NCBI GenBank assembly: GCA_964492825.1
Contig: CAZBLP010000007.1
Span: 1-49,250, forward strand
DNA length: 49,250 bases
Reading direction: 5' to 3'
Source: CAZBLP01 sp964492825
Lineage (GTDB): Bacteria; DYJV01
Positions 1-9,541 of the stretch are shown one piece after another (positions within the stretch are counted from its first letter, which is position 1; every line of letters starts with the position of its first letter). Under the pieces are notes generated by a model, which saw only the letters and a program-made list of their open reading frames with translations, was not told the origin of the DNA and ran no database searches. The position numbers and the translations under genes are program-made.

Positions 1-1
1 A

Positions 2-1822
2 TCAAAAAAATTAAAATTTATACAAATTATAAATTCAAATAATGAAGATTTGAAAAATCTATTTAATAAAAACAATATACTGCCTCTTAATATTGTTAAA
101 ACAAAAATAAAAAATTATAAAAAATACTTAAAAACAGGGGATATAAAATTAATTGAAAAAAACAAAGAATTTTTACCAGAAAGTATGGATGCGTCCTTTT
201 ATTATTACAGAGCAGAATATTTAAATGAATACCAAGAAAAAGCATTTCAGGCTATTAAAAAAGACATTAAGAGTAAAAAATTTTCAACTCATTTGATTTT
301 TGGTGTTACAGGAAGCGGTAAAACTGAAATTTATCTTAAAGCAATAGAAAAGGCTTTAGAAGCAAACAAACAGGTTTTATACCTTGTACCGGAAATATCA
401 TTAAGCAGCAACATTGGACATATAATTCTAACAAATTTTCCTAATAGCGAAATTATTGTGTATCACAGTAAGATTTCAAAAAATGCAAAATATGAAATAT
501 GGAACAGGTGCATAAAAAACGAAATCAATATTGTTATTGGAGCAAGGTCAGCTCTATTTACTCCCCTTCAAAATTTAGGCCTTATAATAGTCGATGAAGA
601 ACATGAGCAAAGTTACAAACAGGAAGATAAGCCAAGATACAATGCAAGGGACTGTGCAGTTATGAAAGCTAAAACATTTAATGCAACAATTGTTTTAGGC
701 TCAGCAACTCCATCTGTTCAAAGTTACCATAATGCCCGAACTGGAAAATATAAACTGCATGTTTTAAAAGAACGTGTTAATAATCAGCCTTTACCTGATT
801 TTGAAATTATAGATTTAAAAAATTCTTTTGGTGATAAAATTATTTCACCTGAACTTAAAAAGGAAATTAAATCAACTTTAGAAAAAAAAGGACAGATAAT
901 TTTACTATTAAACAAAAAGGGATATGCATCTTATCTTTTATGTAAAGATTGCGGTTATATTTTTAAATGCAGAAACTGTGAACTTACTCTTACTTATTAT
1001 AAATCAAAAGAAAAACTTATATGTAGCTATTGTGACAATGTTTATAATTTACCAAAAAAGTGTCCTGTTTGTAACGGAACTTACATAAAATACATGGGCA
1101 AAGGCACTGAAAAAATAGTTGAAAAAGTTATGGAAGAATTAAAAGACGCAAAAGTCGGCAGATTTGATGCACAATCTACATCTAAACAAGGAGAAAACAT
1201 TAAAATTTTAAAAGAATTCAACCAGGGTAATTTGGATATTCTTGTTGGCACTCAAATGGTTGCCAAAGGTTATGATTTTCAAAATGTTGCTCTGGTAGGA
1301 ATAGTAACTGTTGATAATCTGCTTAATTTTCCGGATTACAATTCTTCTGAAAAAACTTTTCAATTAATAGTACAATGTGCAGGTAGAGCTGGTAGGAAGG
1401 ATAAAAAAGGAAAAGTAATGTTGCAAACTTTTAATCCTGAAAATTATATTTTTCAATTTTGCAAAAATTATAAATTTGAAGAATTTTATAAATATGAATT
1501 AAATCTCAGAAAAAAAGCAATGTATCCGCCATATTATTCATTAGCTCATATAATCTTTGAGAGTAACAATCTTGAAAGGGTTCAAAAAATTTCTTCTGAA
1601 TCTGCTCAAATATTAACTAAAATTTCAAATGAACAGATAATCGTATTAGGCCCTGTTGAAAGTCAGATAAAAAAAATAAGAAACAGATTCAGATTTTCAA
1701 TTCTTTTGAAAAGCATAAATAGAAGACAAATACGACATGCCTGCAAAAGCTTACTTGAAACATTAAAAAAAATCAGAGGTGTTGATGTTAAAATAGATAT
1801 TGACCCGATTAATCTTAATTAA
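2..1822 (+). CDS. priA: Primosomal helicase PriA, 5' part missing
   Basis: PriA is the 3'-to-5' DNA helicase that reloads the replisome at stalled forks. The frame is open from base 2 to the stop at 1822 (606 codons) with no stop upstream, so the gene enters from outside the window; the TTG at 50 is only an internal codon. Visible parts are Walker A GVTGSGKT (about 301-325), the DEEH box (about 590-604), a cysteine-rich zinc-binding insertion with paired Cys motifs (about 942-1071), the helicase motif VGTQMVAKG near 1240 and the QCAGRAGR arginine-finger motif near 1375. The N-terminal DNA-binding domain is mostly off the window. It converges on rsmG with 19 bp between the stops. Confidence 0.95.
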   Translation, partial: SKKLKFIQIINSNNEDLKNLFNKNNILPLNIVKTKIKNYKKYLKTGDIKLIEKNKEFLPESMDASFYYYRAEYLNEYQEKAFQAIKKDIKSKKFSTHLIFGVTGSGKTEIYLKAIEKALEANKQVLYLVPEISLSSNIGHIILTNFPNSEIIVYHSKISKNAKYEIWNRCIKNEINIVIGARSALFTPLQNLGLIIVDEEHEQSYKQEDKPRYNARDCAVMKAKTFNATIVLGSATPSVQSYHNARTGKYKLHVLKERVNNQPLPDFEIIDLKNSFGDKIISPELKKEIKSTLEKKGQIILLLNKKGYASYLLCKDCGYIFKCRNCELTLTYYKSKEKLICSYCDNVYNLPKKCPVCNGTYIKYMGKGTEKIVEKVMEELKDAKVGRFDAQSTSKQGENIKILKEFNQGNLDILVGTQMVAKGYDFQNVALVGIVTVDNLLNFPDYNSSEKTFQLIVQCAGRAGRKDKKGKVMLQTFNPENYIFQFCKNYKFEEFYKYELNLRKKAMYPPYYSLAHIIFESNNLERVQKISSESAQILTKISNEQIIVLGPVESQIKKIRNRFRFSILLKSINRRQIRHACKSLLETLKKIRGVDVKIDIDPINLN

Positions 1823-1841
1823 AATAACTTTAAGTTGTGAA

Positions 1842-2432
1842 TCATATAAGAGCATAAACCACCTGAAAATATTTTTCATTGTATTTAATTTTTGCTAAAA
1901 TTTTCATTTCCGGAATTTCTATATAGTTATCTTTGAAAAAATGTATCAAATATTTAAATTTAATTTTTCTTTGATACAAAAATTTTAAAAAATTATTAAT
2001 ATCCATAAAAGCTCTTGATGTAATAAAAATATTGTTTTCAGGAATATTAGAAGAAATTTTCAGATTTGTCAAATTAAGAGAAAATTTTACAAAATTTAAA
2101 AAAGCAAGCTTTTTTTTATTGATTTCAATACTGCTGACCTTTACGTTTTCAAAATAAATTGCATAGGCAATTGAAGGAATGCCGGCACCAGAGCCAATAT
2201 CGGTAATTTCCATTGAAATTCCCGAATAATCATTTAAAATAAGAAGTGGTTCAATAATACCGTTAAATAAAAATTTCTCTTTTGAAAATCCTGTAATATT
2301 AATCCGGTCTTTCCACTTTGCAACTATTTCCAAATATTCAATAAAAACTGCTTTCTTCTTTATTATATTTTCTTTTATTTCAGAATTTTTAAAATATTCA
2401 TTAACTGTTTTTTCAAATAGATTTTCTATCAT
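1842..2432 (-). CDS. rsmG: 16S rRNA (guanine-N7) methyltransferase RsmG
   Basis: RsmG methylates N7 of a guanine in the 530 loop of 16S rRNA using S-adenosylmethionine. The 196-residue product has the Rossmann methyltransferase glycine motif DIGSGAGIPSIA about residues 78-89, followed by an acidic SIEINKKK segment that fits the adenosine-binding strand. The N-terminal stretch KWKDRINITGFS resembles the family's conserved KWN-x-hydrophobic-NLT region. The start codon overlaps the gltX stop as ATGA (2429-2432), so the two are probably translationally coupled. It is a little shorter than E. coli RsmG (207 residues). Family assignment is from motifs only. Confidence 0.85.
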   Translation of the reverse strand: MIENLFEKTVNEYFKNSEIKENIIKKKAVFIEYLEIVAKWKDRINITGFSKEKFLFNGIIEPLLILNDYSGISMEITDIGSGAGIPSIAYAIYFENVKVSSIEINKKKLAFLNFVKFSLNLTNLKISSNIPENNIFITSRAFMDINNFLKFLYQRKIKFKYLIHFFKDNYIEIPEMKILAKIKYNEKYFQVVYALI

Positions 2433-3880
2433 TTATTTTTTTGCAAAAAATTCTCAATTCTATGTATAATTTTATCTTTACCAAGCAAAATTAATGTTTT
2501 ATCAAGATCAGGTCCTTTGGTTTTACCAGTAGTAAGCACTCTTACAGGCATAAATAATTTTTTACCTTTTACACCTGTTTCTTTCATAACAGATTTCATA
2601 ACATTAACATAAGTTTCTTTGTTAATTATATCCGTGTTTTCTATGTTTGCCTTAAAACTGGTAATTAGATTTTCAGTTAAGTCATTTTCAATAATAGCTC
2701 TGCAATCCTCCTCATATTCAATTGCTTCATCAAAAAACATAGGCAACCACTGTTTTATCTCACTTAAAATTTCCAAATTACCTTTAATTGTTTCAACAAA
2801 AAGCAGTAACCAGTTCTTGTCAAAATCATCCACTCTATATCCGTTCTGCTCAATAAAAGGAGTAAGAAGTTTCAATAAATTTTCATTATCAAGATTTCTT
2901 ATATACAAACTGTTAATCCATCTCAATTTTTTAAAATCAAAAATTGCCGCACTTTTGCCTACTCTTGAAAGATCAACCTCTTTTATAAGCTGCTCCTTTG
3001 ACAAAATTTCCTCCCCTGTTTCAGATGACCATCCAAGAAGAGATAGATAGTTAAACAAAGCTTCAGGCAGATAACCTTCATCTCTATAATTTGAAACTGA
3101 TGTAATACCGTGACGTTTGCTTAACTTTGCTCTGTCAGGCCCCAAAATAAGCGCATGATGTGCATATTTAGGCAAAGACAGTCCTAATGCTTTTGCAACT
3201 AAAATCTGTTTTGGAGTATTTGACAAATGGTCGTCACCTCTCACAACATGTGTGATTTTCATGAGATAATCATCTATTACAACAATATAATTGTAAACAG
3301 GAACTCCGTCTGACCGCACAATTATAAAATCTCCTCCTATATTTGAAGAATTAAATTCAACTTTTCCTCTGATTAAATCATCCACAATTATATTTATACC
3401 TTCATTAACTTTAAATCTAACTGAATACTTTTTGCCTTGTTTTTCCAATTGCTCTGTTTGTTCTTTGGTTAAATTCCTGCATTTTCCGTTGTATTTCGGC
3501 TGTGTCCCTCTTGCTGTACATTCTTTTCTCATTTCCTCAATCTCTTCCGGGGTGCAAAAACATTTATATGCTTTTCCTTCTGACAAGAGTTTTTCAGTAA
3601 ATCGTTTGTAAATATCAAATCTTTCAGATTGTCTGTAAGGCCCGTTTTCTCCGCCAACATCTGGGCCTTCATCCCAGCTTAATCCCAGCCATTTCAAATC
3701 TTTTAAAATCGAAATTTCAGATTCTTTAGTTGATCTCTCAAAATCCGTATCCTCAATTCTTAATACGAATTTGCCATTATATTTTTTTGCAAGTAAATAA
3801 TTGAACATAGCTGTTCTTGCATTGCCAATATGTAATTTTCCTGTAGGACTCGGTGCAAATCTTACTCTGATATTTTCCAT
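2429..3880 (-). CDS. gltX: Glutamyl-tRNA synthetase
   Basis: This class I aminoacyl-tRNA synthetase charges tRNA-Glu in the cytoplasm. The 483-residue protein has the HIGH-type signature near the N-terminus (FAPSPTGKLHIGNARTA, about residues 8-24) and the KMSKS counterpart as KLSKRHG near residue 253. A Cys-rich stretch (CFCTPEE...ECTARG) lies near residues 107-124. The start at 3880 is preceded by an AGGAGG-type ribosome binding site. A perfect TATAAT on this strand (3948-3943) could be its -10, but no convincing -35 is in place. It leads a two-gene unit with rsmG, downstream of the terminator at 3974-4003. Confidence 0.95.
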   Translation of the reverse strand: MENIRVRFAPSPTGKLHIGNARTAMFNYLLAKKYNGKFVLRIEDTDFERSTKESEISILKDLKWLGLSWDEGPDVGGENGPYRQSERFDIYKRFTEKLLSEGKAYKCFCTPEEIEEMRKECTARGTQPKYNGKCRNLTKEQTEQLEKQGKKYSVRFKVNEGINIIVDDLIRGKVEFNSSNIGGDFIIVRSDGVPVYNYIVVIDDYLMKITHVVRGDDHLSNTPKQILVAKALGLSLPKYAHHALILGPDRAKLSKRHGITSVSNYRDEGYLPEALFNYLSLLGWSSETGEEILSKEQLIKEVDLSRVGKSAAIFDFKKLRWINSLYIRNLDNENLLKLLTPFIEQNGYRVDDFDKNWLLLFVETIKGNLEILSEIKQWLPMFFDEAIEYEEDCRAIIENDLTENLITSFKANIENTDIINKETYVNVMKSVMKETGVKGKKLFMPVRVLTTGKTKGPDLDKTLILLGKDKIIHRIENFLQKNK

Positions 3881-3973
3881 TAACTCCTCCTGATTTATTA
3901 GTTCAAAATTTAAAATTGGAGATTTTTATTCCTTCATTCTCAATTATAAATTATCAATTATTATTACCTTATT

Positions 3974-4003
3974 TAAAATAAAAAAGCCAGCATAAAGCTG
4001 GCT
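3974..4003 (-). terminator. Intrinsic terminator after tRNA-Met / atp operon
   Basis: Read on the minus strand, a 7-bp stem AGCCAGC/GCTGGCT with a 5-nt loop (3985-4003) is followed directly by a T-rich tract (TTTTTTATTTT). This is a textbook Rho-independent terminator. It lies 49 bp downstream of the tRNA with CAU anticodon and ends transcription from the tRNA and probably from any ATP synthase read-through before gltX. Confidence 0.9.
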
Positions 4004-4052
4004 ATATATGGATATTTATCTCATTCAAGTCTGAATATTAAACTAAAATAAG

Positions 4053-4126
4053 TGGCGGCACAGGGAATTGAACCCCGGACACTGCGGATATGAGCCGCAT
4101 GCTCTAACCATCTGAGCTATGCCGCC
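4053..4126 (-). tRNA. tRNA with CAU anticodon (elongator Met, possibly Ile2)
   Basis: The 74-nt minus-strand sequence folds as a complete cloverleaf: acceptor GGCGGCA/TGCCGCC, D stem GCTC/GAGC, anticodon stem TGCGG/CCGCA with loop CTCATAT, and T stem CGGGG/CCCTG with loop TTCAATT. The anticodon is CAU. The discriminator is A and no CCA is encoded. It is not the initiator, because position 1 pairs with 72 and the anticodon stem lacks the three GC pairs of fMet. Elongator tRNA-Met and lysidine-modified tRNA-Ile2 cannot be told apart by eye. It lies 42 bp downstream of atpC on the same strand. Confidence 0.93.
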
Positions 4127-4168
4127 AACGGACGACTTCCTTACAATAAAAATCTTTTTATGTCAATA

Positions 4169-4567
4169 CTATTTCATTCTTCCGGCAACTTTTATAAGAT
4201 TAAGAGCTTTTGTAAGCTTGGCTTTCTCAACAAGATACTCTTTATCCTCTTCTGTTAATTCTCTGAGCCTCTGCTCAGCTGATGATTTTATTTCCTCAGC
4301 TTCACTAACATCTATATCTTCTGCAGGAAGTGCATCATCAACTATGGCAATTACTCTTGATGGTAAAACTTCTATAATACCACCATCTATTGCAACAAAT
4401 CTTTCGTTACCGTTAACTTTATATATTAATTCACCAACATTTAAAAAAGTTAAAAAAGGTGCATGTCCAGGTAAAACTCCGAAATCACCCTCAATTCCAG
4501 GAGCATTTATCTCTTCTACTGTACCTTCAAAAATTAATTTGGTCGGTGAAACAAGTTCAAATCTCAT
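4169..4567 (-). CDS. atpC: ATP synthase F1 subunit epsilon
   Basis: Epsilon sits at the foot of the central stalk, couples gamma to the c-ring and can inhibit ATP hydrolysis. The 132-residue product shows the N-terminal beta-sandwich (FELVSPTKLIFEG; GIEGDFGVLPGHAPFLT about residues 24-40) and a C-terminal helical hairpin of about 45 residues beginning near DVSEAEEIKSSAEQRL. The length is usual for the family. It starts 11 bp after atpD behind a clear AAAGGAG site and is the last protein gene of the operon. Confidence 0.95.
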   Translation of the reverse strand: MRFELVSPTKLIFEGTVEEINAPGIEGDFGVLPGHAPFLTFLNVGELIYKVNGNERFVAIDGGIIEVLPSRVIAIVDDALPAEDIDVSEAEEIKSSAEQRLRELTEEDKEYLVEKAKLTKALNLIKVAGRMK

Positions 4568-4578
4568 TTAATACTCCT

Positions 4579-5991
4579 TTAAGAAATTTGTGCTAATTCT
4601 CTGCCTTTTTCAATTGCTTCCTCAATTGGACCAACCATATAAAATGCCTGCTCAGGAAGATCATCAAGTTTACCTGAAACTATTTCCTGAAAACCTTTGA
4701 TTGTTTCTTCCAATCTTACATATTTACCTGCTGAACCAGTAAACTGCTCGGCAACATGGAATGGTTGAGATAGGAATCTCTGCATTTTTCTTGCTCTTGC
4801 AACAACAATTTTATCTTCATCAGAAAGTTCATCCATACCGAGAATTGCAATAATATCCTGTAAATCTTTATATCTTTGTAAAATTCTTTGAACTTCCCTT
4901 GCAACTTCATAATGCTCTTGACCTAAAATTTTAGGCTCCAAAATTCTTGATGTTGAATCCAGCGGATCAACAGCAGGATAAATTCCAAGTTCTGCAATTT
5001 GCCTTGAAAGAACAGTAGTTGCATCAAGGTGAGCAAAAGTTGTAGCAGGTGCCGGGTCTGTCAGGTCGTCAGCAGGAACATAAATTGCCTGAACTGATGT
5101 AATTGAACCTTGTTTGGTAGAAGTAATCCTTTCCTGTAATTCACCAAGGTCAGTACCTAATGTAGGCTGATAACCAACTGCTGAAGGGATTCTTCCAAGC
5201 AAAGCGGAAACTTCAGCACCAGCCTGTGTAAATCTAAATATGTTATCAATAAAAAGAAGCACGTCCTGGCCTTCTTCATCTCTGAAATACTCTGCAACTG
5301 TAAGAGCTGTAAGACCAACTCTTGCTCTTGCTCCAGGAGGCTCGTTCATTTGTCCGTAAATAAGAGCTGCTCTGTCAATAACTCCTGATTCCTTCATTTC
5401 AAGCCATAAATCATTACCTTCTCTTGTTCTTTCACCAACACCACCAAAAACTGAAAAACCACCATGTTCCATAGCCACATTATGAATAAGCTCCATAATA
5501 AGTACTGTTTTACCAACACCAGCACCACCGAACAAGCCAATTTTACCTCCTTTAAGGTATGGTGCCAACAAGTCAACTACTTTAATCCCTGTTTCAAGAA
5601 CTTCCTGCTCTGTACTTTGGTCAACTAATTTTGGTGCAGGTCTGTGGATTGGATATCTTTTTTCTGTTTTAACTTCTCCTCCACCATCAACAGGCTCACC
5701 AATAACATTAACAATTCTTCCTAAAACTTCTCTTCCAACAGGAACAGTAATTTTATCTCCAGTATCTAAAACATCCTGACCTCTTACAAGACCGTCTGTA
5801 GTATCCATTGCAATTGTTCTTACTACATTGTCTCCTAAATGCTGAGCAACCTCACAAACAAGATTCCATTCTTTATCACTAATATTAGGGTTAGTAATTT
5901 TCAGAGCATTGTATAACTCCGGCAGTTGACCTTCTTGGAATTCCACATCAACTACTGGTCCCATAACCTGTTTTATAAAACCTTTGTTCAT
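4579..5991 (-). CDS. atpD: ATP synthase F1 subunit beta
   Basis: The catalytic subunit of F1; three copies alternate with alpha and carry the catalytic nucleotide sites. The 470-residue protein has the P-loop GGAGVGKT near residue 155, the catalytic GERTREGND region near 190, and the Walker B strand DVLLFIDNIFRF near residue 250. Length and motifs are complete with no disruption. A GGGAGGAAT ribosome binding site precedes ATG 5991. It lies between atpG and atpC in the standard order. Confidence 0.98.
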   Translation of the reverse strand: MNKGFIKQVMGPVVDVEFQEGQLPELYNALKITNPNISDKEWNLVCEVAQHLGDNVVRTIAMDTTDGLVRGQDVLDTGDKITVPVGREVLGRIVNVIGEPVDGGGEVKTEKRYPIHRPAPKLVDQSTEQEVLETGIKVVDLLAPYLKGGKIGLFGGAGVGKTVLIMELIHNVAMEHGGFSVFGGVGERTREGNDLWLEMKESGVIDRAALIYGQMNEPPGARARVGLTALTVAEYFRDEEGQDVLLFIDNIFRFTQAGAEVSALLGRIPSAVGYQPTLGTDLGELQERITSTKQGSITSVQAIYVPADDLTDPAPATTFAHLDATTVLSRQIAELGIYPAVDPLDSTSRILEPKILGQEHYEVAREVQRILQRYKDLQDIIAILGMDELSDEDKIVVARARKMQRFLSQPFHVAEQFTGSAGKYVRLEETIKGFQEIVSGKLDDLPEQAFYMVGPIEEAIEKGRELAQIS

Positions 5992-6023
5992 TAAATTATT
6001 CCTCCCTTAATTTATTTTAAATA

Positions 6024-6878
6024 TTAACCTTCTAATGCTTCTTTACCACCTATAATTTCCATAAGCTCTTTAGTAATAGTAGCCTGTCTTACTCTGTTAA
6101 ATAACAAAGTTAATTTATCTATCATTTCAGATGCATTTTTAGTAGCACTGTCCATAGAGGTCATTCTTGCTGCATGTTCACTTGCAATAGAATCCAACCA
6201 AGCTGTGTAAATATCATTAGCTAAATACTTTGGAATGATTACATCAAGAATTTGTTCAATAGATGGCTCTGTAAGGTATTCAACAACATAATCCTCTTTT
6301 TCCAAATTTTCAGATTCAACAGGTAATATCTGATTAAACTGCAGTTTTTGGGAAATTGCAGAAACAAAATGATTATAAACCAGATATACTTTGTCTATTT
6401 CCTCATCGCTAAAAAGTTTGCATATAGTTTCACTCATCTTTACAGCAGATGAATAGTCTGCAATAGCAACTCCTTCATAGTCTGATATTAAGTTAATATC
6501 TTTTTTCTTAAAAAATTCCCTAACCTTTCTACCTATGGCAATTGCTGAATAGTTGTAATTATTTTCATTCATAAAATTGTTAATCTCTTTTAATAAATTA
6601 TTGTTAAAACTGCCGCAAAGTCCTCTGTCTGATGCAATAGCAACAATAAGAACATTTCTGGGCTCTCTTTCTACAAGAAGCGGATGTTCTTTATTCTCTA
6701 TTCGAGCAAAGATACTTGACATCATCATCCTAAGTCTCTCAGAATAAGGGAGAGCTGCTTTTATCGCATCTTCAGCTCTTCTTAATTTAGCAGCAGAAAC
6801 CATATACATTGCTTTGGTAATTTGCTGTGTATTTTTTACACTGGCAATTCTCTTTTTAATATCTCTTAAGTTAGCCAT
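6024..6878 (-). CDS. atpG: ATP synthase F1 subunit gamma
   Basis: Gamma forms the rotating central shaft of F1. The 284-residue protein begins with the family's N-terminal helix (DIKKRIASVKNTQQITKAMYMVSAAKLRRAE) and ends with the matching C-terminal helix (ASEMIDKLTLLFNRVRQATITKELMEIIGG); together they make the coiled coil. The central Rossmann-like part contains SDRGLCGSFNNN near residues 83-94. It is separated from atpA by 9 bp and from atpD by 32 bp. Confidence 0.96.
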   Translation of the reverse strand: MANLRDIKKRIASVKNTQQITKAMYMVSAAKLRRAEDAIKAALPYSERLRMMMSSIFARIENKEHPLLVEREPRNVLIVAIASDRGLCGSFNNNLLKEINNFMNENNYNYSAIAIGRKVREFFKKKDINLISDYEGVAIADYSSAVKMSETICKLFSDEEIDKVYLVYNHFVSAISQKLQFNQILPVESENLEKEDYVVEYLTEPSIEQILDVIIPKYLANDIYTAWLDSIASEHAARMTSMDSATKNASEMIDKLTLLFNRVRQATITKELMEIIGGKEALEG

Positions 6879-6887
6879 TTTATTCTC

Positions 6888-8402
6888 CTATTTTTCTGCT
6901 ACAAAAACTTCGTCAAATTTATTTAAAGCTTCATCTAATTTAGATTTAATATCATCATTAATTTGCTTTTCTGTTTCTAATTTTGAAACAATATCTGGAT
7001 AATTATTTTCTATAAAATTGTATAATTCTTCTTCATATCTATTCAAAGATTCAACAGGGTATTTATCAAGGAAACCATTTGTACCTGCATAAATTATTAA
7101 AACCTGTTTTTCAACAGGAAGAGGCTGATATTGATTTTGCTTCAAAATTTCAACAAGTCTTGCACCTCTTGCAAGCTGCATTTGTGTGGCTTTGTCAAGG
7201 TCACTTCCAAATTGCGCAAAAGCTTCCAACTCCCTGTACTGTGCAAGATCAAGTCTTAAACTTCCTGCAACTTGCTTCATTGCTTTAATCTGAGCACTAC
7301 CACCAACTCTTGAAACTGACAAACCAACATTTACAGCAGGCCTAACACCTGAATAAAACAGGTCGCTTTCAAGATAAATCTGACCATCTGTAATGGAAAT
7401 AACATTTGTTGGAATATAAGCTGAAACGTCACCTGCTTGAGTTTCAATAACAGGAAGTGCAGTAAGAGAACCAGCACCTTGCTCATCACTCAATTTAGCT
7501 GCTCTTTCAAGTAATCTTGAATGTGTATAGAAAATATCACCAGGATAAGCTTCCCTTCCAGGTGGTCTTCTGAGGAGCAATGAAAGTTGCCTGTATGCAG
7601 TGGCTTGCTTTGATAAGTCATCGTAAATAATTACTGCGTGCATTCCATTATCTCTGAAATATTCTCCCATTGTAACACCTGAATATGGTGCAATATATTG
7701 TAATGGTGCAGGGTCACTTGCTGTAGCAGCAACAATTATTGTATATTCCATAGCTCCATGCTCTTCCAAAGTTGCAACAACCTGTGCAACTGTAGATCTC
7801 TTTTGTCCAATTGCAACATAAATACAATAACAATTTTTTCCTTTTTGATTAATAATAGTGTCAATAGCAATAGCTGTTTTACCTGTCTGTCTATCGCCAA
7901 TAATAAGCTCTCTTTGGCCTCTTCCAATGGGAATCATAGAGTCAATAGCTTTAAGACCTGTCTGAAGAGGCTCATGAACAGGCTTTCTCATAACAATACC
8001 AGGTGCTTTAATCTCAACTCTCCTTGCTTCGTCAGTTTTAATTGGACCTTTACCGTCAAGCGGCGCACCAACAGGGTCAACAACTCTTCCAAGAATTCCT
8101 TTGCCAACTGGCACTTCAAAAATCCTACCAGTTCTTTTAACCTCATCACCTTCCTTAATATGAACATCTTCACCAAGAATAGCAACACCAACATTATCTT
8201 CTTCAAGGTTCAATGCAAGTCCGTAAACACTACCGGGAAATTCCACAAGCTCACCAGCCATAACTTTTTCAAGCCCATACACCCTTGCAATACCGTCACC
8301 AACATTTAAAACTGTCCCTGTTTCGCTAATTTCAACCTTTTGCTCATAATTTTTAATGTGTTCTTTTAAAACGCTACTGATTTCATCTGCTCTTATTTGC
8401 AT
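6888..8402 (-). CDS. atpA: ATP synthase F1 subunit alpha
   Basis: The non-catalytic, regulatory nucleotide-binding subunit of F1. The 504-residue product has the P-loop GDRQTGKTAIAID near residue 169, the Walker B strand HAVIIYDDLSKQ near 263 and the alpha signature YPGDIFYTHSRLLERAA near 348. The first 25 residues form the helix that contacts delta. An AAGGGG site precedes ATG 8402, and only 3 bp separate it from atpH. Confidence 0.98.
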   Translation of the reverse strand: MQIRADEISSVLKEHIKNYEQKVEISETGTVLNVGDGIARVYGLEKVMAGELVEFPGSVYGLALNLEEDNVGVAILGEDVHIKEGDEVKRTGRIFEVPVGKGILGRVVDPVGAPLDGKGPIKTDEARRVEIKAPGIVMRKPVHEPLQTGLKAIDSMIPIGRGQRELIIGDRQTGKTAIAIDTIINQKGKNCYCIYVAIGQKRSTVAQVVATLEEHGAMEYTIIVAATASDPAPLQYIAPYSGVTMGEYFRDNGMHAVIIYDDLSKQATAYRQLSLLLRRPPGREAYPGDIFYTHSRLLERAAKLSDEQGAGSLTALPVIETQAGDVSAYIPTNVISITDGQIYLESDLFYSGVRPAVNVGLSVSRVGGSAQIKAMKQVAGSLRLDLAQYRELEAFAQFGSDLDKATQMQLARGARLVEILKQNQYQPLPVEKQVLIIYAGTNGFLDKYPVESLNRYEEELYNFIENNYPDIVSKLETEKQINDDIKSKLDEALNKFDEVFVAEK

Positions 8403-8405
8403 TTT

Positions 8406-8948
8406 CTACCCCTTTAATATATTTTCTTTAATTTTTGTTAATTGCATTTTTAATGAACTATCATAAGTTAACCCCTCTGTCTTTACAATTATTCCACCTA
8501 AGATATCAGGGTCAATCTTATTGTTAATTTCAAGTTTTTTGTTTAACTTAGATTCCAGATTTTTTTTAATTTCATTTATCTTTTTATTATCAAGCTTAAT
8601 TGCTGAAACTATATCAGCAACCATTATTCCAATATCATCTCTGTATAATTTCTGATACTTGTTGAATATAAAAGGTAAAAATTTTATTTTTCTTTTATCA
8701 ACTAAAATTTTTAAAAAATTTTCAGTAATTTTATTAAGTTTAAATTTTTTTACTATGTTTTCCAAAAGATCTTTTTTATCCTCTTTAGATACAATAGCAC
8801 CAACCATAACTATGTAAAACTCTTTGCTCACTTTAAAAATCTCAGTAACTATAGAAAGGTCAGTTAAAATTTTATCTGTTACTTTTTCTTCTTTTGCCAG
8901 TTCAAACAATGCTTTTGCATATTTGGTTGCAACCTTGTATTTAATCAA
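8406..8948 (-). CDS. atpH: ATP synthase F1 subunit delta
   Basis: Delta joins the peripheral stalk (b subunits) to the top of the alpha3-beta3 head. The 180-residue protein shows the usual start KYKVATKYAKALFELA and the conserved C-terminal pattern DPDILGGIIVKTEGLTYDSS near residue 145. The start codon is TTG at 8948; no ATG lies near, the reading matches the family N-terminus, and a GGTGAG-like site precedes it. The atpF stop is 3 bp upstream. Confidence 0.93.
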   Translation of the reverse strand: MIKYKVATKYAKALFELAKEEKVTDKILTDLSIVTEIFKVSKEFYIVMVGAIVSKEDKKDLLENIVKKFKLNKITENFLKILVDKRKIKFLPFIFNKYQKLYRDDIGIMVADIVSAIKLDNKKINEIKKNLESKLNKKLEINNKIDPDILGGIIVKTEGLTYDSSLKMQLTKIKENILKG

Positions 8949-8950
8949 TT

Positions 8951-9526
8951 TTAGCTCACCATCCTTTCTATTGATTTTTTTATAATTTTGTTATGATCTT
9001 CTTTGGTAATATTCTTTTTTATTATATCTTCAGCTAATAATACGACTTTATTTACTGTCTCAAGTTTGATAAGTTCCTTTTCTTTTTCTATTTCCTGCTC
9101 TGCTGCCACTTTTGCCTGTGCAATTATTTTTTTAGCTTTTTCTTCAGCCTGAGCTATAATTTTTTCTTTTTCTATTTCACCTTCTTTTCTAAACTGCTCT
9201 AAAATATTCTGCTTTTCTTTTTCTAAATTTTTAATTTTTTCTTCATACTCTTTTTTTCTATCCTCAGCCAATTTTAATGCATTTTCAGCTTCTATTATAG
9301 CTGTTTCAATTTTTTCTTTTCTTGAAAACAGAAATTCCTTAAACGGTTTTTTACCAACTTTATAAAGTAAAAATACTAAAATACCAAAATTTATAATCCT
9401 CCAAACAAAATCCCACAACTGTCTTTTAAGCTCATGTTCACCATGTGCTGCTTCACTACAAAAACCTAATGAATTTAAAACAAGTATAAAAATTATGCTT
9501 AATATAAAAAATAATACCTTTTTCAT
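8951..9526 (-). CDS. atpF: ATP synthase Fo subunit b, with N-terminal signal-like segment
   Basis: One of two b-type peripheral-stalk genes. The 191-residue protein starts with a signal-peptide-like hydrophobic segment (residues 4-22), then a His/Glu-rich stretch (AAHGEHELKRQ), a second membrane helix (about residues 43-58) and a long charged coiled coil rich in Lys and Glu (about 65-165). The extra N-terminal segment occurs in b subunits of some deltaproteobacteria and relatives; whether it is cleaved cannot be seen. It lies 15 bp after the b' gene. Confidence 0.9.
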   Translation of the reverse strand: MKKVLFFILSIIFILVLNSLGFCSEAAHGEHELKRQLWDFVWRIINFGILVFLLYKVGKKPFKEFLFSRKEKIETAIIEAENALKLAEDRKKEYEEKIKNLEKEKQNILEQFRKEGEIEKEKIIAQAEEKAKKIIAQAKVAAEQEIEKEKELIKLETVNKVVLLAEDIIKKNITKEDHNKIIKKSIERMVS

Positions 9527-9541
9527 AAGATTCTCCTTAAT

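Noticed and set aside
4053..4126. Second initiator tRNA
   Set aside because: G1 pairs with C72 and the anticodon stem lacks GGG/CCC, so it is not an initiator. It is elongator Met or Ile2.
7758..8309. A 183-codon plus-strand ORF opposite atpA
   Set aside because: It is antisense to the strongly conserved atpA, has low-complexity Asn/Ser-rich sequence, and no plausible ribosome binding site or family.
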